A stretch of DNA of 64,000 nt from NCBI RefSeq assembly GCF_004127445.1, contig NZ_QEXM01000014.1, positions 1-64,000 of the forward strand, written 5' to 3'. The position numbers and the translations under genes are program-made. The stretch's first letter is position 1; each line of letters starts with the position of its first letter. Positions 63,097 to 64,000 of the stretch are shown here, piece after piece. The stretch is from Streptomyces alfalfae. GTDB taxonomy: Bacteria > Actinomycetota > Actinomycetes > Streptomycetales > Streptomycetaceae. The notes below the pieces were generated by a model that saw only the letters and a program-made list of their open reading frames with translations, ran no database searches and had not been told where the DNA came from.

Positions 63097-63231
63097 GTGC
63101 GGCGGGCGTCAGGTCCGGTCTCTGGCACAGCCCTTCAACAACTGCGCATCGATCCGGTCCGGCCACCCCGCGCCCTCCCCCTGTCCGACAGGATGTTCGT
63201 CAGACATAAGCATCGGGAGGGAACCCCAGTA

Positions 63232-64000
63232 ATGAGCTACAACCAGCCGGGCCCGTACGGCGGGCAGCAACCCCAGCAGCCCGGTCCCTACGGCCAGCAG
63301 CCGCAGCAGCCCGGCCCCTACGGCCAGCCGCCGCAGGCCCCGCAGCCCGGCTACGGCTACCCCCAGCAGGCGCCCCCGCCGCAGCAGCCCCCGCAGGGCT
63401 ACGGCCACCCGCAGCAGGCCCCGCAGCAGGGCTTCGACCAGCCGCAGCAGCCGGGACCGTACGGGCAGGGGCCCGGCCAGTTCCCCGGCCAGGCGCCGCC
63501 CCCGCCGCCGGGCGGAGGCGGCGGCAAGAAGGTCGGCCTCATCATCGCCTCGGTCGTCGTGGTCGCGGCGGCCGCGGTCGGCGGCTACTTCGCCTTCGCG
63601 GGCGGTGACGACGACAAGGGCGGCAAGAACGGCGGCTCGTCGAACGTGGCGGGCGGCGGTGGCGACGACGGCGGCGTCAAGGACGACGGCCCGCACAAGC
63701 TGACGACGCCGGAGACCGTCCTCGTCGACTACAAGAAGGAGCCCGGCAGCGGCTCCGCCTCCGGGGGCATCGACCTCGACAAGGCCGAGGCGGCCGGGGT
63801 GAAGAACGCCAAGGACGTCTCGGCCCAGTACAAGTCGGGCGGCGAGGACAACCCGATGGCGCAGAAGATCCTGACCTTCGGCGGCGTCTACGGCGAGGTC
63901 GAGGACCCCGAGGGCGTCGTCGACAAGATGTTCGCGAACGCCGAGAAGGAGCAGCAGAAGGGCGCCACCGCCAACGGCGGGAAGGTCACCCTGGTGGGAA
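63232..64000 (+). CDS. Pro/Gln/Gly-rich membrane-anchored protein, paralogue 2 (partial)
   Basis: Starts at ATG 63232 (MSYNQPGPYGGQQPQQ) with GGGAGGGAA upstream and is still open at the window end, giving 256 residues here. Same layout as its neighbour: GPYGQ repeats, PPPPPGGGGGKK, a membrane helix (VGLIIASVVVVAAAAVGGYFAFAG), then an acidic domain with DDGPHKLTTPETVL, matching DDGAHKLVPPASVG in paralogue 1. GVYGEVEDPEGVVDKMFANAEKE matches GMYGDIDDPERAVDDGFAKAGEN. It arose by tandem duplication. Function unknown. Confidence 0.88.
   Translation, partial: MSYNQPGPYGGQQPQQPGPYGQQPQQPGPYGQPPQAPQPGYGYPQQAPPPQQPPQGYGHPQQAPQQGFDQPQQPGPYGQGPGQFPGQAPPPPPGGGGGKKVGLIIASVVVVAAAAVGGYFAFAGGDDDKGGKNGGSSNVAGGGGDDGGVKDDGPHKLTTPETVLVDYKKEPGSGSASGGIDLDKAEAAGVKNAKDVSAQYKSGGEDNPMAQKILTFGGVYGEVEDPEGVVDKMFANAEKEQQKGATANGGKVTLVG

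Overview
The window is very GC-rich chromosomal DNA with the gene content of a Streptomyces core region (order holA-comEC/EA-leuS-nadD-proA-proB-obgE-rpmA-rplU-rne-rodA/pbp2/mreDCB-ndk-folC-valS). Identification rests on that order, strong third-position GC, many GTG starts, and actinomycete-typical proteins (RNase E/G with the catalytic core in the middle, TIGR03936/TIGR03960 pair, DUF4233 next to folC). No plasmid, phage, transposase or integrase gene was seen. Most genes lie on the minus strand.

Layout. 1-500: G-rich degenerate repeats without a gene. 0.5-9 kb: holA, a small protein, a YceI protein, the DNA-uptake pair comEA-comEC, a DegV protein and a coiled-coil membrane protein. 9.1-12.2 kb: leuS with a clear leader-peptide attenuator (12-codon peptide with three consecutive Leu codons, then two hairpins, the second a T-tailed terminator). 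12.4-15.05 kb: a two-gene redox module (b-heme-like membrane protein plus a NuoF-like/ferredoxin fusion). 15.1-19.8 kb: two identical tRNA-Ala(GGC) genes flank a mannosyltransferase-like membrane protein, two zinc-ribbon mini-proteins and a divergent MFS exporter/MmyB-type regulator pair. 19.9-24.4 kb: nadD, an LCP-like wall-polymer protein, rsfS, a histidine phosphatase and two tiny membrane proteins. 24.5-31 kb: M48 protease, two membrane proteins sharing a VVFDE motif, proA, a hypothetical, proB. 31-37 kb: TagF-like polymerase, obgE, rpmA-rplU, a secreted PLD-like protein. 37-48 kb: a giant RNase E/G, TIGR03936, a two-unit CRISPR-like element, a Trp-rich repeat membrane protein, GNAT, TIGR03960, CYTH-CHAD. 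48-54.5 kb: elongation/sporulation wall cluster rodA-pbp2-mreD-mreC-mreB. 54.7-64 kb: ndk, DUF4233, folC, a second MreB-like gene with two DosR-type boxes in front, a small membrane protein, valS, and two tandem Pro/Gln-rich membrane lipoprotein-like paralogues (the last cut by the window end).

How it fits together. Much of the window concerns cell-wall growth and sporulation (mre cluster, LCP protein, TagF-like enzyme, second MreB), translation and ribosome assembly (leuS, valS, rsfS, obgE, L21, L27, tRNAs), and proline, NAD and folate synthesis. The items most worth following are the leuS attenuator, the orphan type I-E-like repeat pair that supplies the 3' end of the Trp-rich repeat gene, that repeat protein itself, the DosR-like boxes before the second mreB, the b-heme/NuoF-ferredoxin module, and the paired VVFDE-motif membrane proteins.
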